Shown here in pieces: positions 1-10,164 of a stretch of 64,000 nucleotides of DNA. Position 1 is the first letter of the stretch. Every line of letters starts with the position of its first letter. The notes below the pieces were generated by a model that did no database searches, had not been told where the DNA came from, and saw only the letters and a program-made list of their open reading frames with translations. Origin of the DNA: Microbacterium sp. SORGH_AS_0428 (GTDB lineage Bacteria; Actinomycetota; Actinomycetes; Actinomycetales; Microbacteriaceae); assembly GCF_031453615.1 (NCBI RefSeq), contig NZ_JAVIZT010000001.1, positions 3,100,001-3,164,000 of the forward strand. The letters are read 5' to 3'. Made by a program: the position numbers and the translations under genes.

Positions 1-550
1 CCGAGCGCGGCCACCTGACGACCACCGCGGCGATGACGTAGGTCATGATCGACGCCTGGAACGGCGCCATCTCGGCCTCCATGTCGACGCCGCGCAGGTA
101 GATGCCCGTCTCGCCGCCGATCTGCACCGGCAGCGCCACGTAGCGCACCTCGCCCTGCCCGGTCGCCACGGTGCCCAGCACGATGTCGTTGCCGGTGACC
201 GCCTTCGTCGCCGCCGCGATGACGGCGGGGTCCTCGATCGCGTGGAAGAGGTTTCCCGCCGAAGGGGACACGACGATCTCACCGTCGACGACGCCGACGA
301 CGCCTTCGGTCTGCGAGGGCAGGAAGCCGGTCACAGTGCGCGTGAGGTAGATGCCGGGCGACGGCGCATCGCCCACGGGCCGCAGAGCCTGCACCTTCTC
401 GATCAGACGGTCGTCCACGTCGTCGACGAGACGCGCCCGCTGGATCCAGAAGGAGACCCCGCCCGCGACGATCAGCCCGACGCACGCCACAAGGAGGATC
501 GCCCCCAGAGTCTTCACGCGCGCCGAGAGCATTCTCGGCGTCTGCTTCAC
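1..550 (-). CDS. Membrane sensor protein, probably sensor histidine kinase (partial, 5' part only)
   Basis: Only the first ~183 codons are in the window; the frame is still open at the left edge. A hydrophobic anchor at residues ~12-34 is followed by a ~135-residue external domain and the start of a second membrane segment (SIMTYVIAAVVV). This TM-sensor-TM topology is typical of sensor histidine kinases, which is the inference; no kinase domain is visible, so another two-TM receptor is possible. GTG 550 is chosen because CATAAT (557-562, minus strand) ends 6 nt before it; ATG 532 is the alternative start. It follows fumC by 38 nt on the same strand but appears to have its own promoter. Confidence 0.65.
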   Translation of the reverse strand, partial: MKQTPRMLSARVKTLGAILLVACVGLIVAGGVSFWIQRARLVDDVDDRLIEKVQALRPVGDAPSPGIYLTRTVTGFLPSQTEGVVGVVDGEIVVSPSAGNLFHAIEDPAVIAAATKAVTGNDIVLGTVATGQGEVRYVALPVQIGGETGIYLRGVDMEAEMAPFQASIMTYVIAAVVVRWPRS

Positions 551-588
551 CTTCCGATTATGTCCCGTCGGGCGGTTTCGCGTGTAGC

Positions 589-1983
589 TCAGCCCGGGTG
601 CGTCATGGAGAGCAGATCGAGCTTCTCGTCGAGCTGCGCCTCGGTGAGCTCGCCCCGCTCGACGTAGCCGAGGGCGATGACGGCCTCGCGGACCGTGATG
701 CCTTCGGCGACCGCGTGCTTGGCGATCTTGGCTGCGGCCTCATAACCGATGAGCTTGTTCAGCGGGGTGACGATCGAGGGCGACATGCCGGCGTAGGCCG
801 CTGCGCGCTCGCGATTGGCCTCGAGGCCGCGGATCGTCTTGTCGGCCAGCACGCGCACCGAGTTGGCGAGCAGGCGGATCGACTCCAGCAGGGCGGTGCC
901 CATCACGGGGATCGCGACATTCAGTTCGAACGAGCCGGAGGCGCCGGCCCACGCGATCGTGGCGTCGTTGCCGATGACCCGCGCGCACACCATGAGCGTG
1001 GCCTCGGGGACGACCGGGTTGACCTTGCCGGGCATGATCGAGGAGCCGGGCTGCAGATCGGGGATGTGCAGCTCGCCGAGACCCGTGTTCGGGCCCGAGC
1101 CCATCCAGCGCAGGTCGTTGTTGATCTTGGTGAGCGAGACCGCGATGGTGCGGAGGGCTCCGGATGCCTCGACGAGTCCGTCGCGGTTCGCCTGCGCCTC
1201 GAAGTGGTCCTTGGCCTCGGTGATCGGCAGCTCGGTCTCGGCGACGATCAGCTCGATGACCTTCTGCGGGAAGCCGAGCGGGGTGTTGATGCCGGTGCCG
1301 ACCGCGGTGCCGCCCAGCGGAACCTCGGCGACCCGGGGGATCGTCGCCTGCACGCGCTCGATGCCGAGGCGGATCTGGCGTGCGTAGCCGCCGAACTCCT
1401 GGCCGAGGGTGACCGGCGTCGCATCCATGAGGTGCGTGCGGCCCGACTTGACGACGTCGCTCCAGGCCTCCGCCTTCTCCTCCAGCGCAACCGCGAGGTG
1501 GTCGAGGGCGGGGATCAGCGCGTCGATGATCTCCTGCGTCACCGCGATGTGCACGGAGGTCGGGAACACGTCGTTCGAGGACTGCGAGGCGTTGACGTGG
1601 TCGTTGGGGTGCACCGTCGAGCCGAGGTCGCGCGTCGCCAGGGTCGCGAGCACCTCGTTCATGTTCATGTTCGACGAGGTGCCGCTGCCGGTCTGGTAGA
1701 CGTCGATCGGGAACTGGTCGGCGTGCTGACCGGCGATGATCTGGTCGGCGGCGCGGGCGATCGCGTCGGCGATCTGCGCGTCGAGGGTGCCGAGCTCCTT
1801 GTTCGCGAGAGCAGCGGCCTTCTTGATCCGCGCGAGCGCCACGATCTGAGCCGGCGCCAGGGCGTCGCCCGAGATCGGGAAGTTCTCGACGGCGCGCTGG
1901 GTCTGCGCGCTGTAGAGAGCGGATGCGGGAACGCGGACCTCGCCCATCGTGTCGTGTTCGATGCGGTATTCGGTCTCAGCCAC
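589..1983 (-). CDS. fumC: Fumarate hydratase class II
   Basis: Reversible hydration of fumarate to L-malate in the TCA cycle; soluble homotetramer. The 464-residue product has the length of class II fumarases and carries the fumarase/aspartase signature [11 protein letters not shown], the SGRTHLMDA segment and the N-terminal [15 protein letters not shown] start block. The start is a GTG preceded by GAGGAGACACCC. It lies 36 nt downstream of the carbonic anhydrase gene on the same strand, so it may be co-transcribed with the xseA-xseB-DUF4245-carbonic anhydrase series. No missing catalytic segment was seen. Confidence 0.97.
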   Translation of the reverse strand: MAETEYRIEHDTMGEVRVPASALYSAQTQRAVENFPISGDALAPAQIVALARIKKAAALANKELGTLDAQIADAIARAADQIIAGQHADQFPIDVYQTGSGTSSNMNMNEVLATLATRDLGSTVHPNDHVNASQSSNDVFPTSVHIAVTQEIIDALIPALDHLAVALEEKAEAWSDVVKSGRTHLMDATPVTLGQEFGGYARQIRLGIERVQATIPRVAEVPLGGTAVGTGINTPLGFPQKVIELIVAETELPITEAKDHFEAQANRDGLVEASGALRTIAVSLTKINNDLRWMGSGPNTGLGELHIPDLQPGSSIMPGKVNPVVPEATLMVCARVIGNDATIAWAGASGSFELNVAIPVMGTALLESIRLLANSVRVLADKTIRGLEANRERAAAYAGMSPSIVTPLNKLIGYEAAAKIAKHAVAEGITVREAVIALGYVERGELTEAQLDEKLDLLSMTHPG

Positions 1984-2019
1984 GGGTGTCTCCTCTGACG
2001 GTGTGCGGACGGTAAGTGA

Positions 2020-2670
2020 TCAGGCGGCGGACTCGGTCGCCTCGCCGACGATGAAGTCGGGCTCGGCGACGCCCTTCGCAAGGCGGTAGTTCACGCCGAC
2101 GATCGCGAGCGAGCCGTCGGCCACGGCGGCGCTGATGAGCTCCGACGAGTGCAGCAGCTCGGTGACGGTGTCGCGAAGGTGCTCACGGCCGACGTGCTCG
2201 GCGTCGACCGTGGCGGCGTTGGTGCCCTCGGCGACCTGCACGCGGCGCACGGCCGGCACGATGGGCGCGACCTGACGCCAGATGCGCGGCGGCAGGGCGG
2301 GTGCGTCGGGCGAGGTGCTGTCGATGGCGGCGCGGACGGCGCCGCACTCGTCGTGGCCGAGCACGACGATGAGGGGAGTGCCGAGAACCTGGACCGCATA
2401 CTCGAGGCTGCCGACGACGGAGTCGGAGATGACCTGGCCGGCATTGCGCACGACGAACAGGTCGCCCAGACCCTCGTCGAAGATGATCTCGGCGGCCAGG
2501 CGCGAGTCGGAGCAGCCGAACAGAGCCGCGCGCGGGCGCTGACCGGCGGCCAGCTCGTGGCGGCGCTCCACATCCTGCCGGGGGTGGCGCGGCGTGCCCG
2601 CGACGAAGCGCGCATTGCCCTCGAGCATCTCGGCCCAGACCTGGGCGGGGGTGGGGTGGGTCTCGGTCAC
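2020..2670 (-). CDS. Beta-class carbonic anhydrase
   Basis: Interconverts CO2 and bicarbonate; cytosolic zinc enzyme. The 216-residue product has the beta-class zinc-site pattern: Cys53 and the Asp55/Arg57 dyad in GCSDSRL, then His106 and Cys109 in GHDECGAV. The GTG start overlaps the stop of the upstream DUF4245 gene by 4 bp (GTGA) and is preceded by GAGGAGACACC, so translation is probably coupled. Supplying bicarbonate for carboxylation next to a fumarase gene is metabolically sensible, but the clustering may be accidental. Confidence 0.95.
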   Translation of the reverse strand: MTETHPTPAQVWAEMLEGNARFVAGTPRHPRQDVERRHELAAGQRPRAALFGCSDSRLAAEIIFDEGLGDLFVVRNAGQVISDSVVGSLEYAVQVLGTPLIVVLGHDECGAVRAAIDSTSPDAPALPPRIWRQVAPIVPAVRRVQVAEGTNAATVDAEHVGREHLRDTVTELLHSSELISAAVADGSLAIVGVNYRLAKGVAEPDFIVGEATESAA

Positions 2671-3305
2671 GGTGTCTCCTCACGCAGCTGAAGGATGGTG
2701 TCGGTGACGGTCGTGGCCAGCTGCGCCGCGGTGTCGGGCTTGGCCGTGCCGTACACGAGGATCTGGTCGGGCCCCGCGGGGGTCGCCAGGGCATAAGAGA
2801 CGCCGCCGGCGGAGCGGGCGTCGGAGATCTCGTACCGCTGCCACTCGATGCCGTCGATCGTCTCGGTGCCGGTCGGTGCGGCGCCGTTGAGCGTGCGGGC
2901 CACCCACCCCGCATCCGCGTCGAACGCCTGCGCGATGTTGATGTAGCTCTCGGCGTCGGGCACGTAGACGATGGTGAAAGCCGGGACGCTGTTGCCCTCG
3001 AGCTGCGCCTGGTTCACGCGCCAGTTCTCCGGCACATCGGGGGAGATGACGGGGCGCCCGTAGGCGTCCGCGAAGCCGTCGGCGATCTCTGCGACGTTCA
3101 CGGCGGGGGCGGGCGCCGGATTGCCGCGCGGCACCGCGAAGATGATCACGATCACGACGCCGAGGGTCGCGAGCAGCGCCGCGATGAGGTTTCGGAACGT
3201 CTGGCTCGAGCGGTAGATGCGCGAGGACTCCGCCTTGCGGGCGGCGGTCTCGTCGGCGGTCTCTGGGCGGCCGAGCTCGGCGACGACGCGGGGACCTCTG
3301 GCCAT
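2667..3305 (-). CDS. DUF4245 family membrane-anchored protein
   Basis: A 212-residue protein with a charged N-terminal cytoplasmic tail, one membrane segment (residues ~38-58, ending IIFAVPRG) and a ~150-residue extracytoplasmic domain containing the ENWRVNQAQ block. This matches the actinobacterial DUF4245 family, whose role is unknown to me. The ATG at 3305 overlaps the xseB stop codon by one base (TGATG), favouring it over in-frame codons further upstream inside xseB. The gene links the exonuclease VII pair to carbonic anhydrase in an apparent operon. Confidence 0.85.
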   Translation of the reverse strand: MARGPRVVAELGRPETADETAARKAESSRIYRSSQTFRNLIAALLATLGVVIVIIFAVPRGNPAPAPAVNVAEIADGFADAYGRPVISPDVPENWRVNQAQLEGNSVPAFTIVYVPDAESYINIAQAFDADAGWVARTLNGAAPTGTETIDGIEWQRYEISDARSAGGVSYALATPAGPDQILVYGTAKPDTAAQLATTVTDTILQLREETP

Positions 3306-3544
3306 CAGAGTTCGCCCTCGGCGCCGGAGCGCGCCGCATCCAGCCGGCGCTTGGCACCCAGCAGCCACTCCTCGCACCGGGCCGCGAGCGCCTCGCCGCG
3401 TTCCCACAGCGAGAGCGACTGCTCGAGGGTGGGGGAGCCCTGCTCGAGTTCGGCGACGACACGCACGAGCTCGTCGCGCGCCTGCTCGAACGACAACGAC
3501 GCGATCTCGGGAGCGGTCTCCTCGGGCGCGGACATGGCTTCCAT
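3305..3544 (-). CDS. xseB: Exodeoxyribonuclease VII small subunit
   Basis: Small (79-residue) partner of XseA in the single-strand-specific exonuclease VII complex. The product is helical and acidic and contains the family core [17 protein letters not shown] followed by [15 protein letters not shown]. It starts 2 nt after the xseA stop codon and ends overlapping the DUF4245 start. Length and context fit XseB exactly. Confidence 0.95.
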   Translation of the reverse strand: MEAMSAPEETAPEIASLSFEQARDELVRVVAELEQGSPTLEQSLSLWERGEALAARCEEWLLGAKRRLDAARSGAEGEL

Positions 3545-3545
3545 C

Positions 3546-4838
3546 CTAGGCGTCCGCCGCCGTCCCAGACGTCTCGGGCACCTCGCCGCCGGAGGTGGCC
3601 GCGAAGGAGCCGCGTGCGACCGTGACGGTCAGCTCGGTGCCCTCGGGCGCCTGCGCCGCATCCCGCACGATCACGCCGCCGGCGACGTGGGCGATCGCGT
3701 AGCCGCGGGCGAGCGTGGCGCCGGGTGAGAGAGCGCGCAGCGACGCGCGCAGCTCGGCCGTCTGGCGCGCGGCATGGCTGTGCGAGCGCTCGATCGTGTC
3801 GCGCCCGCGTGCCGCGAGCAGCTCGATCTCGTGCGCGCGCCGCTCGAGAAGCGCGGCGGGGTCGCGGAGCACCGGGCGCGAGCGCAACTGCTCGAGCTGC
3901 GCGATGTCGTGCGACACGCGCATGCTGAGGCGCGAGCCCAGGCGTGCCCGCAGCTGCCGCACGAGCGTGCGCTGCTCGCCCACATCCGGCACGACGCGCT
4001 TGGCGGCGTCCGTCGGCGTCGAGGCGCGGAGGTCGGCGACATCGTCGAGCAGGGGGTGGTCGTTCTCGTGGCCGATCGCCGAGACGACCGGGGTCGAAGC
4101 CGCGGCGACCGCCCGCAGCAGTCGTTCGTCGCTGAAGCCCAGCAGGTGCTGCGGGTCGCCGCCGCCGCGGGCGATGATGATCACGTCGACGTCGGGGTCG
4201 GCATCCAGCTTCTGCAGCGCGGCGATCGTCTCGGGCACGCACCGGTCGCCCTGCACCGCGGCGTACTCGGTGCGGAAGCTCACCTGCGGCCAGCGCAGCT
4301 CGGCGTTGCGGTGGACGTCTTTCTCCGCGTCCGATCGCTCACCCGTGATGAGACCGACCAGGTGCGGAAGGAAGGGGAGCGGACGCTTGCGCTCGGCCGA
4401 GAAGAGCCCCTCGGCGCGGAGGGCGGCACGCAGCTGCTCGATCGCGGCGAGCTGGTCGCCGATGCCGGTGTGCCGCATCGCGGAGACCAGGACGCTGAAA
4501 TCGCCGGTGCGCACGAAGTAGTCGGACTTGACGCTCGCGACGACGCGATCGCCCACCTTCAGGTCGTCGGGCAGGCGCTGCAGCGTCGACGACCAGATGC
4601 GGAACGACACGCTCGCGTCGCCGGTCAGGTCTTTCAACCTGCCGTAGACATTGCCGCCGCGCACGTTCCACGACGTGATCTCGCCCTCGACCCACACCGA
4701 GCCCCAGGAGGAGATGAAGGCGCGGATGGTCTCGTTGAACCGGGCGACGGATGTGGGCGCCTCGCGGGTGGCGTCGCGGGGATGGACGTCATCACCGTGC
4801 GGGGCCCGCGCCGCCGCATCCGGTGCGAACCTCGTCAT
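3546..4838 (-). CDS. xseA: Exodeoxyribonuclease VII large subunit
   Basis: Catalytic subunit of exonuclease VII, which degrades single-stranded DNA from both ends and works in mismatch repair and damage tolerance. The 430-residue product has an N-terminal OB fold ([19 protein letters not shown]) and the catalytic region with IIIARGGG and the [19 protein letters not shown] segment, then a long C-terminal helical region. ATG 4838 has GGAGG five nucleotides upstream; the frame is open further upstream but lacks a comparable site. Divergent from ispH, with 52 bp between the starts. Confidence 0.96.
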   Translation of the reverse strand: MTRFAPDAAARAPHGDDVHPRDATREAPTSVARFNETIRAFISSWGSVWVEGEITSWNVRGGNVYGRLKDLTGDASVSFRIWSSTLQRLPDDLKVGDRVVASVKSDYFVRTGDFSVLVSAMRHTGIGDQLAAIEQLRAALRAEGLFSAERKRPLPFLPHLVGLITGERSDAEKDVHRNAELRWPQVSFRTEYAAVQGDRCVPETIAALQKLDADPDVDVIIIARGGGDPQHLLGFSDERLLRAVAAASTPVVSAIGHENDHPLLDDVADLRASTPTDAAKRVVPDVGEQRTLVRQLRARLGSRLSMRVSHDIAQLEQLRSRPVLRDPAALLERRAHEIELLAARGRDTIERSHSHAARQTAELRASLRALSPGATLARGYAIAHVAGGVIVRDAAQAPEGTELTVTVARGSFAATSGGEVPETSGTAADA

Positions 4839-4877
4839 GCATCCTCCGTCGCTCGGCCTCTGCCCAGCACGCGCCCG

Positions 4878-4883
4878 TAGAAT
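4878..4883 (+). promoter_or_regulatory. -10 element of ispH (leaderless)
   Basis: TAGAAT ends 7 nt before the GTG start of ispH, so transcription would begin at or next to the start codon. No convincing -35 was seen. Confidence 0.6.
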
Positions 4884-4890
4884 CACGGGC

Positions 4891-5952
4891 GTGAGCTCAC
4901 CCGCCGTGCACCTTCCCACCCCCCGGATGCCGGCGCGCAGCGGCCGGCTTCAGGATATCCCGGTCGTCGGACGCAAGAGAGTGCTGCTGGCAGCCCCCCG
5001 CGGATACTGCGCCGGCGTCGACCGCGCGGTCATCGCCGTCGAGAAGGCGCTCGAGCGCTACGGCGCGCCCGTCTATGTGCGCAAGCAGATCGTGCACAAC
5101 GTGCACGTCGTGACCGAGCTCGAGGCCAAGGGCGCGATCTTCGTCGAGGAGGTCGACGAGGTCCCCGCCGGCGCGCACGTCGTCTTCAGCGCGCACGGCG
5201 TCTCGCCCGCCGTCGTCTCGGCCGCCGCCGATCGTGGCCTGCAGGCGATCGATGCGACCTGCCCCCTCGTGACGAAGGTGCACCGCGAGGCCGTGCGCTT
5301 CGCCCGCGACGACTTCGAGATCCTGCTCATCGGCCACCTCGGACACGAGGAGGTCGAGGGCACGGCCGGCGAAGCGCCCGAGCACGTGACGATCGTCAAC
5401 TCGCCCGCAGACGCCGACACCGTCGAGGTGCGCGACCCCGACAAGGTCGTGTGGCTCTCGCAGACCACGCTCTCGGTCGACGAGACGATGGAGACCGTGC
5501 GGCGCCTGCGCGAGCGGTTCCCGAATCTGCAGGATCCGCCTTCCGACGACATCTGTTACGCCACGCAGAACCGCCAGGTCGCGATCAAGAAGGTCGCGCG
5601 CGACGCGGATCTGGTCATCGTGGTCGGCTCCGCCAACTCCTCCAACAGCGTGCGCCTCGTCGAGGTCGCGCTCGAGCACGGCGCCAAGGCCGCCTACCGC
5701 GTCGACTACGCGGAGGAGGTGCGCCAGGAGTGGCTGGACGGCGTCGCCACGGTCGGTGTGACCAGCGGCGCCTCGGTGCCCGAGGTGCTCGTGCAGGAGG
5801 TGCTCGACGTGCTCGCCGGTGCCGGTTACGCCGACGTCGCCGAGGTGCGCACCGCCGAGGAGGACCTCATCTTCTCGCTTCCGAAGGAGCTGCGTCGCGA
5901 CGCATCCGGCGCCACCGATGCGCGCGCCCGCGGCGGACGGGGGCGCGCATGA
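4891..5952 (+). CDS. ispH: 4-hydroxy-3-methylbut-2-enyl diphosphate reductase
   Basis: Last step of the MEP isoprenoid pathway: reduces HMBPP to IPP and DMAPP using an iron-sulfur cluster. The 353-residue product retains the three cluster cysteines: Cys40 in APRGYCAG, one in DATCPLVTK and one in [12 protein letters not shown] 4891 is chosen because TAGAAT lies 7 nt upstream and there is no Shine-Dalgarno site; the longer upstream frame runs antisense through xseA and is a shadow. The stop overlaps the next start (ATGA), so the downstream DUF6264 and MOSC genes are likely translationally coupled. Confidence 0.96.
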   Translation: MSSPAVHLPTPRMPARSGRLQDIPVVGRKRVLLAAPRGYCAGVDRAVIAVEKALERYGAPVYVRKQIVHNVHVVTELEAKGAIFVEEVDEVPAGAHVVFSAHGVSPAVVSAAADRGLQAIDATCPLVTKVHREAVRFARDDFEILLIGHLGHEEVEGTAGEAPEHVTIVNSPADADTVEVRDPDKVVWLSQTTLSVDETMETVRRLRERFPNLQDPPSDDICYATQNRQVAIKKVARDADLVIVVGSANSSNSVRLVEVALEHGAKAAYRVDYAEEVRQEWLDGVATVGVTSGASVPEVLVQEVLDVLAGAGYADVAEVRTAEEDLIFSLPKELRRDASGATDARARGGRGRA

Positions 5953-6512
5953 GCGACGAACGTCCCCGCCCCCAGTACGGCGAGTACGCCACGCCCGAAG
6001 AGCAGCGCGCCCGCATCCGTCAGCCCGACGCGACCTTCGACCTCGACGCGGGCAAGGCTCCGGATGCGGCCCCGCCCGCACCCGCCCCGGCCCCCGCCGC
6101 GGGCCCCGCTGCGCGGAACCCGCGGGCGATGGACCGCGTCGCCACGATCGCGCTGCTCGCGCTCGGACTGTTCGAGGTGCTGCGCTCGATCCCCGGCTTC
6201 GTCGACCCCAACGAGCTGCTCACGCAGCTGCTGACCCAGTTCGGCGTCGACGGTGGACTGACGGATGCGGCCGGCGCCCGGGCCTGGGGAGCGGCTGCCG
6301 CCATCCTGCTCGCGGCCGGATGGTTCGCGACCGCGGCCGTCTCGGTGTGGAATCTGCGGGCCGGGCGACTGAGCTTCTGGATCCCGCTCGTGGGCGGCGT
6401 GGTGTTCACGCTCCTGGCGAGCATGCTCCTGGTGGTGCCGCTGATGTCGGACCCGGGCCTCATGCAGCAGTTGGGCGGCATCACGCCCCTGCCGACGCCG
6501 AGCGCGACATGA
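5949..6512 (+). CDS. DUF6264 family membrane protein
   Basis: A 187-residue protein with a polar, Pro/Ala-rich N-terminal third that opens [18 protein letters not shown], followed by about three hydrophobic segments (residues ~63-75, 115-135 and 150-172). The opening block and layout match the actinobacterial DUF6264 family; no biochemical role is known to me. Start and stop both overlap neighbours by 4 bp (ATGA), placing it in the middle of an ispH-DUF6264-MOSC unit. Confidence 0.8.
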   Translation: MSDERPRPQYGEYATPEEQRARIRQPDATFDLDAGKAPDAAPPAPAPAPAAGPAARNPRAMDRVATIALLALGLFEVLRSIPGFVDPNELLTQLLTQFGVDGGLTDAAGARAWGAAAAILLAAGWFATAAVSVWNLRAGRLSFWIPLVGGVVFTLLASMLLVVPLMSDPGLMQQLGGITPLPTPSAT

Positions 6513-7051
6513 CCGCGCGCGTCGTCGCCGTCTGTGCCGTGCACGCGCTGATCCCGGATGCGGGCACGATCGGCGTGACCGCGATCGACAAGCGCCCGCT
6601 CGACGGCGCTGTGCGCGTCGGCCCGTACGGGGTGCGCGGCGACGTGCAGGCCAACCGCAAGCACCACGGCGGGCTCGATCAGGCCGTCTACGCCTATGCG
6701 CAGGAGGACGCGGCGTTCTGGGAGAGCGAGCTGGGCCGCGAGCTGGCGCCCGGATGGTTCGGCGAGAACCTGCGCACCGAGGGCATCGACGTCAACGCCG
6801 TCGTGATCGGGGAGCGGTGGCGCATCGGCGACACGCTCGTTCTCGAGGTCACCCGGCACCGCAACCCCTGCCAGACCTTCGCCCGCCGTCTCGGCGGACC
6901 GGAAGCGCGCGGCTGGGTCAAGCGTTTCGCCGAGGAGCGGCGGCTCGGCCCTTACTTCCGCGTGGTGAAGTCGGGCGCGATCTCCGCGGGCGACGAGATC
7001 GTCGTGCTCTCGCGGCCCGAAGGCGCCCCGGGGCTGCTTGACGGCGTCTGA
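6509..7051 (+). CDS. MOSC domain-containing protein
   Basis: 180-residue single MOSC (molybdenum cofactor sulfurase C-terminal) domain protein. The family motifs are visible: GVRGDVQANRKHHGG, the HGGLDQAVYAY stretch, WFGENLRTEG, and the conserved cysteine in RHRNPCQTFARR. Such stand-alone proteins resemble E. coli YiiM, a molybdenum-dependent reductase of N-hydroxylated compounds; that specific activity is inferred. The start overlaps the previous stop (ATGA). Immediately downstream lies a decayed locus rather than a clean terminator. Confidence 0.9.
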   Translation: MTARVVAVCAVHALIPDAGTIGVTAIDKRPLDGAVRVGPYGVRGDVQANRKHHGGLDQAVYAYAQEDAAFWESELGRELAPGWFGENLRTEGIDVNAVVIGERWRIGDTLVLEVTRHRNPCQTFARRLGGPEARGWVKRFAEERRLGPYFRVVKSGAISAGDEIVVLSRPEGAPGLLDGV

Positions 7052-7218
7052 GTGCGCCGTACCGACCGCGCCATGGCGATCCGCCCGTGGGTGCGCAGCA
7101 GCAAGGGCATGACGAGGTAGCTGGCCAGCGGCACGACGATGAGCGTCAGCACCAGCGAGCGCAGCACGGGGTGCCAGCTCTCCGTGAACGGCGAGAGCGC
7201 CAGCATCCCGATCGTCAG
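7050..7218 (-). pseudogene. 3' remnant of a small membrane protein gene
   Basis: The minus strand encodes a hydrophobic stretch (SLVLTLIVVPLASYLVMPLL) preceded by LTIGMLALSPFTESWHPV and followed by basic residues, the look of a membrane-protein C-terminus. Upstream on the minus strand the frame stays open but reads antisense through TetR coding sequence, so the 5' part has been replaced. The family is not identified. The junction at about 7215-7221 marks where the remnant meets the TetR remnant. Confidence 0.5.
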
Positions 7219-7745
7219 TTCGCGGCGCACGGGCCCGCCGGGGCGCGGATCGACCGGATCGCGGAGGCGGCCGGAGTCAACAAGGAGCGGATCTACTCGT
7301 ACTTCGGGAGCAAGGACGCGCTCTTCGAGGCGGTGATCGTGCACGAGCTGTCCGAGGTGTTCGAGGAGGTTCCGCTCGAGGGTGAGGGGCCGCGAGCGAT
7401 CGGCGACTACGCCGCGGGTCTCTTCGAGCGCATCGTGAGAAAGCCCGAGTTCGGTCGGTTGATGGCCTGGGAGGGTCTCGTCCGCGGGGGAGACGTGCCG
7501 GATCGTGCCGTCCGCGAAGAGCACTGCAGATCCAAGGTGGCCACGTGCAGCGGGCGCTTCCCGGCGTCTCGAAAGCGGATGCGGGGCAGTTGCTGTTGAC
7601 CGTGGTGACACTAACCGACGGATGGGCGGTCTTTCCGCAGCTGGCCGAGATGTTCACCGCGGACCGTTTCGGGGATCGACGCGACGCCGTGCGCAGGCTC
7701 GCCGCGGGTGAGGCGGCCGCCGCGATGGAGCGCGCCGCATCCTGA
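7216..7745 (+). pseudogene. TetR-family regulator, truncated and frameshifted
   Basis: Starting at QFAAHGPAGARIDRIAEAAG the sequence reads as the DNA-binding part of a TetR regulator (GVNKERIYSYFGSKDALFEA) but the first ~15-20 residues with the start codon are missing. The reading frame then shifts at about 7500-7530: the C-terminal part (QRALPGVSKADAGQ through GDRRDAVRRLAAGEAAAAME) continues in another frame to 7745. Loss of the 5' end and the frameshift together mean it is non-functional. It abuts the remnant of a divergently oriented membrane protein gene. Confidence 0.8.
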
Positions 7746-7752
7746 AACGCGG

Positions 7753-7778
7753 AATGCCCCGGCCGGAGCCGGGGCATT
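7753..7778. terminator. Stem-loop terminator downstream of fbaA
   Basis: Perfect 11-bp stem AATGCCCCGGC / GCCGGGGCATT with a 4-nt loop, 18 nt past the fbaA stop codon on the minus strand and 8 nt past the decayed TetR gene on the plus strand; only a short T run follows. Confidence 0.8.
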
Positions 7779-7795
7779 CGCTGCGGGTGCGTCGG

Positions 7796-8827
<1,032 letters not shown>

Positions 8828-9007
8828 GTCCGCTCCTTGCTGTGTGCAGTGGTTACCCGTCACTCTATCGAAGGGGATGCGGGCGGCCGGGTGCTCCGGG
8901 CGCCAGGAATATCGCCGCGGGGGCGGCGGATTTCCTCCTGCTGAAAGAACGTCGAATTCTTCGCGTCTTCAGAGGTGAAAGTCGCGTCCGCTGTGCGGGA
9001 TCCTGCT

Positions 9008-9013
9008 TAGGCT
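9008..9013 (+). promoter_or_regulatory. -10 element of glpX (leaderless)
   Basis: TAGGCT ends 7 nt before the ATG of glpX; no Shine-Dalgarno sequence is present. Confidence 0.6.
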
Positions 9014-9020
9014 GGGCCGC

Positions 9021-10010
9021 ATGGTGAGCCTTACTGCCGACATGAGTCCGCTGCACCCCGACCGTAACCTCGCGCTCGAGCTCGTGCGCGCGACGGAGGC
9101 TGCGGCCATCCGCTCCGTTCCCTTCATCGGGCGCGGCCAGAAAGAAGTGGCCGACGGCGCGGCGGTCGACGCCATGCGGGCCTTCCTCACCACCGTGAAC
9201 TTCGACGGCGTGATCGTCATCGGCGAGGGCGAGAAGGACAACGCGCCCATGCTCTTCAACGGCGAGCACGTCGGCACCGGGCGCGGCCCGAAGTGTGACA
9301 TCGCGGTCGACCCGATCGACGGCACCTCGCTGACCGCCGCCGGACGCAACAACGCGCTGTCGGTCATCGCGGTCGCCGACCACGGCGCCATGCTCGACGC
9401 GTCCAGCGTCTTCTACATGGACAAGCTCGTGACCGGCCCCGCGGGCGTTGGCGTCGTCGACATCCGTCTTCCCATCGGCGAGAACATCCGTCTGCTCGCG
9501 AAGGCGCTCGGCAAGCCCGTCGACGAGATCGTCGTCTCGGTGCTGCACCGTCCGCGCCACGACCAGCTCATCGAGGAGATCCGCGAAGCTGGGGCAGGAA
9601 CCCGCCTGATGAGCGACGGCGACGTCGCCGGCGGCATCAACGCGGCCCGCCACAACGCCCGCACCGACATGTGCGTCGGGATCGGCGGGAGCCCCGAAGG
9701 CATCGTCACCGCCTGCGCGATCAAGGCGCTCGGCGGCCACATCCAGGGTCGCCTCGCCCCGCGCAACGACGACGAGAAGCAGCGCGGCATCGACGCGGGC
9801 CTCAAAGTCGACGGCACCGTCTACGAGGCCGAGGATCTCGTCAAGGGCAAGAACACGATCTTCGTCGCCACGGGCGTGACCGACGGCCAGCTGGTCGCCG
9901 GCGTGCGTCGCGAGGGCGAGCACATCTACACCGAGAGCGTCGTGCTGCGCGGCGCCTCCGGCACCCTCCGCCGCATCTCGAGCGAGCACCTCACCTCGAA
10001 GTGGCTCTGA
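9021..10010 (+). CDS. glpX: Fructose-1,6-bisphosphatase, class II
   Basis: Hydrolyses fructose 1,6-bisphosphate to fructose 6-phosphate, the committed gluconeogenic step; GlpX enzymes are the main FBPase in actinobacteria. The 329-residue product has the metal-binding IGEGEKDNAPML block, the VDPIDGTS catalytic motif and GIGGSPEGIVTACA. It starts 193 bp from the divergent fbaA gene. GTG-TCG codons after the ATG leave little doubt about the start since TAGGCT sits 7 nt upstream. Confidence 0.97.
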   Translation: MVSLTADMSPLHPDRNLALELVRATEAAAIRSVPFIGRGQKEVADGAAVDAMRAFLTTVNFDGVIVIGEGEKDNAPMLFNGEHVGTGRGPKCDIAVDPIDGTSLTAAGRNNALSVIAVADHGAMLDASSVFYMDKLVTGPAGVGVVDIRLPIGENIRLLAKALGKPVDEIVVSVLHRPRHDQLIEEIREAGAGTRLMSDGDVAGGINAARHNARTDMCVGIGGSPEGIVTACAIKALGGHIQGRLAPRNDDEKQRGIDAGLKVDGTVYEAEDLVKGKNTIFVATGVTDGQLVAGVRREGEHIYTESVVLRGASGTLRRISSEHLTSKWL

Positions 10011-10063
10011 TCTTCGTTGGCTGAGCCTCTGAGCTGAGCCTTTCGGGAGGTGAGCCCGGTCGG

Positions 10064-10136
10064 CATGTCCCACTTTCCGCAGCGCATGTCCCACTTGCCG
10101 CACGTTCAGGGTCTGATCTGTGCAGAAAGTGGGACA
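10064..10136. repeat. REP-like palindromic element, copy 1 (with extra half-arm)
   Basis: A 50-bp near-palindrome at 10087-10136 (TGTCCCACTTGCCGCA ... TGCAGAAAGTGGGACA). A further copy of the left arm (TGTCCCACTTTCCGCA) precedes it at 10066-10081. Its reverse complement aligns along its length with a second 50-bp copy at 10978-11027. Confidence 0.75.
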
Positions 10137-10164
10137 CGCTTGCGGCCGACGGGATGATGGGTCG

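Noticed and set aside
598..1998. Plus-strand open frame of 466 codons opposite fumC
   Set aside because: fumC motifs are unequivocal and the plus frame is His/Arg/Asp-rich without any family signature.
6952..7611. Minus-strand frame of 219 codons spanning the MOSC end and TetR remnant, possibly one gene
   Set aside because: Only the central ~55 codons look like a protein; the rest runs antisense to recognisable TetR and MOSC sequence, so the frame is a composite.
10020..10040. GCTGAGCCT direct repeats after glpX as a terminator or attachment site
   Set aside because: Two short direct copies, no hairpin and no mobile element nearby.
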